From: Oscillospiraceae bacterium
GTDB lineage: Bacteria; Bacillota; Clostridia; Oscillospirales; CAG-382
DNA: 64,000 nt
Direction of reading: 5' to 3'
NCBI GenBank assembly: GCA_015063885.1
Contig: SVTH01000006.1
Location: 62,001-126,000, forward strand
The notes below the pieces were generated by a model that was given only the letters and a program-made list of their open reading frames with translations, had not been told where the DNA came from and ran no database searches. A program made the translations under genes and the position numbers. This document shows, one piece after another, positions 61,819 to 64,000 of this stretch (its first letter is position 1; every line of letters begins with the position of its first letter).

Positions 61819-61848
61819 TTGACAGCCCCCTGCCCGCAGGAGTACAAT
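61819..61848 (+). promoter_or_regulatory. Sigma-A-type promoter for the 42-residue gene
   Basis: TTGACA (61819-61824), an 18-bp spacer and TACAAT (61843-61848). Its -35 box is 3 bp from the oppositely oriented -35 box of the sigma operon. Confidence 0.75.
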
Positions 61849-61879
61849 ACCCCGAAAAAAACCCACGGGAGGAATTGCC

Positions 61880-62008
61880 ATGTACCCGGAAGAACTGCAG
61901 GTAGGTGCGGAATACCCTATCGAAAGCGTCACCGCCGTCAACGGGGAGGGGAAAACCGTCCGTTCCTCCGTCACGGAGGCGGTGATCCTGCGAAAACGGG
62001 AGAATTGA
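61880..62008 (+). CDS. Small protein of 42 residues, unknown function
   Basis: ATG at 61880 with GGGAGG 7 bases before it and a good promoter 32 bases upstream. The protein is MYPEELQVGAEYPIES, then a polar stretch and the end EAVILRKREN. It has no TM, no cysteine and no known motif; acidic first half, basic end. Support is from promoter, ribosome site and an intact frame, not from homology. It is transcribed away from the ECF sigma operon and toward the AAA ATPase gene, with the first 41-bp repeat starting 8 bases after its stop. Confidence 0.55.
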   Translation: MYPEELQVGAEYPIESVTAVNGEGKTVRSSVTEAVILRKREN

Positions 62009-62015
62009 GACGTTC

Positions 62016-62056
62016 CATTGAGCAAAAGTGTCCCAAAGTACATTTTTGATCAATAG
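62016..62056. repeat. 41-bp direct repeat, copy 1 (imperfect palindrome)
   Basis: It starts CATTGAGCAAAAGTGTCCC and ends TTTTTGATCAATAG; identical to copy 2. Its arms (15 bases each, 13 complementary) can form a hairpin or bind a dimeric protein. It ends 3 bases before the -35 box of the ATPase promoter. Confidence 0.9.
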
Positions 62057-62059
62057 AAC

Positions 62060-62088
62060 TTGACATTTGCACAAAAATCGGGTATACT
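62060..62088 (+). promoter_or_regulatory. Sigma-A-type promoter for the AAA ATPase gene, between two repeats
   Basis: TTGACA (62060-62065), a 17-bp spacer and TATACT (62083-62088). Copy 1 of the 41-bp repeat lies just upstream and copy 2 begins 3 bases after the -10 box. Confidence 0.88.
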
Positions 62089-62090
62089 CT

Positions 62091-62131
62091 CATTGAGCAA
62101 AAGTGTCCCAAAGTACATTTTTGATCAATAG
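62091..62131. repeat. 41-bp direct repeat, copy 2 (imperfect palindrome)
   Basis: Identical to copy 1, 75 bases downstream of it. It covers the expected transcription start and runs into the AGGAG ribosome site of the ATPase gene, so it would also form a 5'-UTR hairpin. Confidence 0.9.
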
Positions 62132-62142
62132 GAGATGCGGCT

Positions 62143-63390
62143 ATGGAATTCAAACGAGAATTTTATCTATCAAAATTGATTCTGAAAAAGCACAACGGCT
62201 TGATCAAGGTGGTCACCGGGATCCGCCGCTGCGGAAAATCCTACCTGTTGTTTTCCCTGTTCAAAAGGCATCTGCTGGAAAGCGGCGTAAAAGAGGATCA
62301 CATCATTGAGATTCCCTTCGACTCTTTCGAAAACAAGCGCCTGCGGGATCCGGAGGTCTTGTATCCCTATATCAAAAATGCGATTCAAGACGGGGAGATG
62401 TACTACATCCTTTTGGACGAGGTTCAGCTTTTGGGAGAGTTTGAATCCGTGCTGAACGGATTGATCCGCATTCCCAACGCCGACGTATACGTCACAGGAA
62501 GCAATGCCAAATTCCTCTCCAAGGATATCATCACCGAATTTCGGGGCAGAGGCGACGAACTGCATATCCGTCCGCTCTCCTTTGGAGAATTCATGTCGGA
62601 ATACCAAGGCTCCAGGCGGGACGGCTGGGATGAATACGTGCTGTACGGCGGTTTGCCCCCTGTCGTATTACTCCCCACGCCCGAGCAAAAAATCGATCTG
62701 CTGAAAAAACTTTTTGAAGAAACTTATATCAACGACATTGTGGCCAGACACAACGTCAAGAACAAAGAGGAATTTGAGGAGCTGATCAATGTCCTCGCCT
62801 CGGGAATCGGCTCTCTCACCAATCCCCGTAAGATCACCAACACCTTCATTTCACAAAAGGCGAAGAAGATCAGCGCCAATACCGTAAAAAGTTATTTAGA
62901 CTATCTTTGTGACGCCTTCGTGGTCAGCCGTGCGGATCGTTACGATATCAAAGGGCGGAAATATATCAATTCTCCGCAAAAGTATTATTTTTCCGACGTG
63001 GGTCTCCGCAATGCACGGATCAATTTCCGCCAATTGGAAGAAAACCATACCATGGAAAATATACTCTTCAACGAGCTTCTGATGCGCGGCTTTAACGTAG
63101 ACGTGGGCGTGGTTTCCACTAAGTCCTTACAAGACGGCAAGCAGCAACGCAAACAGCTGGAGGTGGATTTCGTTTGCAACAAAGGTCCCAAACGTTTTTA
63201 CATCCAATCTGCCTTTTCCATGCCGGATGCAGAAAAACGAAAGCAGGAGGAAGCCTCGCTTCTTAGGATCGACGATTCCTTCGGGAAGATCATCGTCACC
63301 AAAGACACGCCTGCCCCGTGGCATACCGAGAACGGCGTTTTGGTGGTCAGCGTATACGATTTCCTGTTGAACCCGGTTTTCCTGAGCTAA
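62143..63390 (+). CDS. AAA_14/DUF4143 ATP-binding protein
   Basis: 415 residues. The P-loop is GIRRCGKS (residues 26-33) and Walker B is YYILLDEVQ (near 88-95), followed by TGSNAKFLSKDI (sensor-type Ser/Asn) and PLSFGEFMSEY. The C-terminal DUF4143 part (about 215-415) has a winged-helix-like stretch (KKISANTVKSYLDYL) and then a restriction-endonuclease-like core: FSDVGLRNARINF, NELLMRGFNVDVGVV and LEVDFVCN (D-x-C in place of the usual ExK). Members are common, often mobile or species-specific, and of unknown role. AGGAG lies 8 bases before the ATG. It ends at a terminator. Confidence 0.92.
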   Translation: MEFKREFYLSKLILKKHNGLIKVVTGIRRCGKSYLLFSLFKRHLLESGVKEDHIIEIPFDSFENKRLRDPEVLYPYIKNAIQDGEMYYILLDEVQLLGEFESVLNGLIRIPNADVYVTGSNAKFLSKDIITEFRGRGDELHIRPLSFGEFMSEYQGSRRDGWDEYVLYGGLPPVVLLPTPEQKIDLLKKLFEETYINDIVARHNVKNKEEFEELINVLASGIGSLTNPRKITNTFISQKAKKISANTVKSYLDYLCDAFVVSRADRYDIKGRKYINSPQKYYFSDVGLRNARINFRQLEENHTMENILFNELLMRGFNVDVGVVSTKSLQDGKQQRKQLEVDFVCNKGPKRFYIQSAFSMPDAEKRKQEEASLLRIDDSFGKIIVTKDTPAPWHTENGVLVVSVYDFLLNPVFLS

Positions 63391-63431
63391 GCTTCGCCTC
63401 TTTGCACAAAAAATACGTTTTTATTTGTACA

Positions 63432-63461
63432 GGCTGCCCCTTGTAAAGGGGCGGCCTTTGT
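63432..63461 (+). terminator. Terminator-like hairpin after the AAA ATPase, overlapping the next promoter
   Basis: GGCTGCCCC / GGGGCGGCC with a TTGTAAA loop (one mismatch pair), then TTTGTG. Its loop supplies the -35 box of the next promoter. Confidence 0.6.
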
Positions 63462-63469
63462 GTTATGAT
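63441..63469 (+). promoter_or_regulatory. Putative promoter for the last gene
   Basis: TTGTAA (63441-63446), a 17-bp spacer and TATGAT (63464-63469). Confidence 0.6.
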
Positions 63470-63515
63470 GCAAATAGAAAAGTGCGAATTTTCTTGCTAT
63501 ATAAGGAGTTTTTCA

Positions 63516-64000
63516 TGAGCTACTATAAGTCTTTTGCTTTTGACGGACCCTCTCCCCTGTGCGAAGCGCCTGCCAAGGAAACGGCAGATCTGCTGGCGGG
63601 AGTTCCCCATTTGGGTGTGGAATCCGACGCTCCCATCCCCGAGCAGTTTCGGACGGACCACTTCAACTCCCCCGAGCATCTCTTCAACCTCACCGACGGC
63701 ACTACCTGCAAGGTGTACGATTTCCACGATCCTGCCTGCACCCACTTCACCGCAGGCACGGGGCGGGCTGTCTGTTTCAAGCTCCCTTATCGCTCCGCCG
63801 CCACGGGCTTCTGTGCCAAATTCCTGTACCAAAAGAGTGCGGGAGTAGGCATCCCCTCCCATTTTGACGTGTATCTTTCCGAAAACGGAGAGGATTGGAT
63901 GCTGGCCGCCCGCCGTCGTTGTGTCCTCACGGAAAAGGGAGACCGCATTTTCCCCGTGGAAGGGACCTTCGACTGTGCTTTCCGCACCTCTTACGTGAAG
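63516..64000 (+). CDS. Unidentified protein, 5' part only
   Basis: The first 161 codons of a frame still open at the window edge. ATG at 63516 has AAGGAG 7-8 bases before it and a promoter 46 bases upstream. It starts MSYYKSFAFDGPSP, with no signal peptide, so it is probably cytoplasmic. Segments such as PEQFRTDHFNSPEHLFNLTDG and HFDVYLSENGEDWM resemble the loops of discoidin/jelly-roll domains in glycan-active proteins (a 'DGxxxxVYLSENGxxW' strand pair), but I cannot assign a family. Codon use is like the neighbours. Confidence 0.75.

Noticed and set aside
61971-62153. 60-codon minus-strand frame with repeated DQKCTLGHFCSM
   Set aside because: It is just the translation of the two 41-bp repeats; it has no ribosome site and runs through the ATPase promoter.

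Overview
The window comes from a chromosome of a spore-forming, Gram-positive, anaerobic-type Clostridia (Bacillota), with GC by eye well above 50%. The evidence is a cotJA-cotJB-cotJC spore coat operon, a PdaA-type spore-cortex deacetylase domain, the Firmicutes order miaB-ylbF/ymcA-mutS-mutL, an ECF sigma/anti-sigma pair, dockerin-bearing secreted proteins, and housekeeping promoters of TTGACA/TATAAT type with 16-18 bp spacers. Strong AGGAGG ribosome sites often show that the true start lies inside a longer open frame. I see no rRNA, tRNA, CRISPR array or prophage. I cannot name the species.

Layout. 0-3.8 kb (+): end of a BadF/NAGK-type sugar kinase, thrS without a TGS domain, a GNAT acetyltransferase and bioY. 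3.8-13.5 kb (-): a secreted and cell-surface block with a 1110-aa BspA-like leucine-rich protein ending in a dockerin, a dockerin/metzincin-like/MORN protein, a membrane-anchored GH20 hexosaminidase, a Gfo/Idh/MocA oxidoreductase and a membrane protein. 13.5-16.9 kb (-): an rRNA m5C methyltransferase and the uraA-upp uracil salvage pair. 17.1-19.9 kb (+): a split chromate transporter and a membrane protein with a degenerate LytM domain. 20.3-27.2 kb (-): a surface protein with a Ser-Glu-Pro linker, asnB and polA. 28.5-34.9 kb (+): two paralogous zinc-ribbon membrane proteins, then a GlpA-like/GlpB-like/DUF1667 redox operon and a MATE pump. 35-38.3 kb: Fic, cotJABC and a YD-repeat protein. 38.7-45.6 kb (-): a seven-gene run, tgt to a sugar isomerase, that mixes tRNA/rRNA modification, peptidases and hexosamine metabolism. 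45.8-54.8 kb (-): a RAYT transposase with REP hairpins, then malic enzyme-NlpC/P60-miaB-ylbF-mutS-mutL. 54.9-61.7 kb: a tandem polysaccharide deacetylase, SulP, lipoproteins and the ECF sigma/anti-sigma operon. 61.9-64 kb (+): a 42-aa gene, an AAA_14/DUF4143 ATPase whose promoter sits between two 41-bp identical repeats, and the start of an unidentified gene.

Themes. HexNAc metabolism recurs: the GH20 enzyme, an N-acetylhexosamine 1-kinase-like protein, a BadF/NAGK-type kinase, an esterase, a sugar isomerase and a Gfo/Idh enzyme together suggest scavenging of host or cell-wall aminosugars. Intergenic DNA holds two unrelated repeat families: REP-like hairpins beside the RAYT gene with a paired copy at 20.05-20.24 kb, and a large mosaic repeat filling 27.3-28.35 kb and 58.3-59.14 kb. 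The most noteworthy items are the dockerin/metzincin/MORN protein, the RAYT/REP system with covarying stems, the repeat-flanked ATPase promoter, and the divergent promoters of the sigma operon and the 42-aa gene, whose -35 boxes are 3 bp apart.
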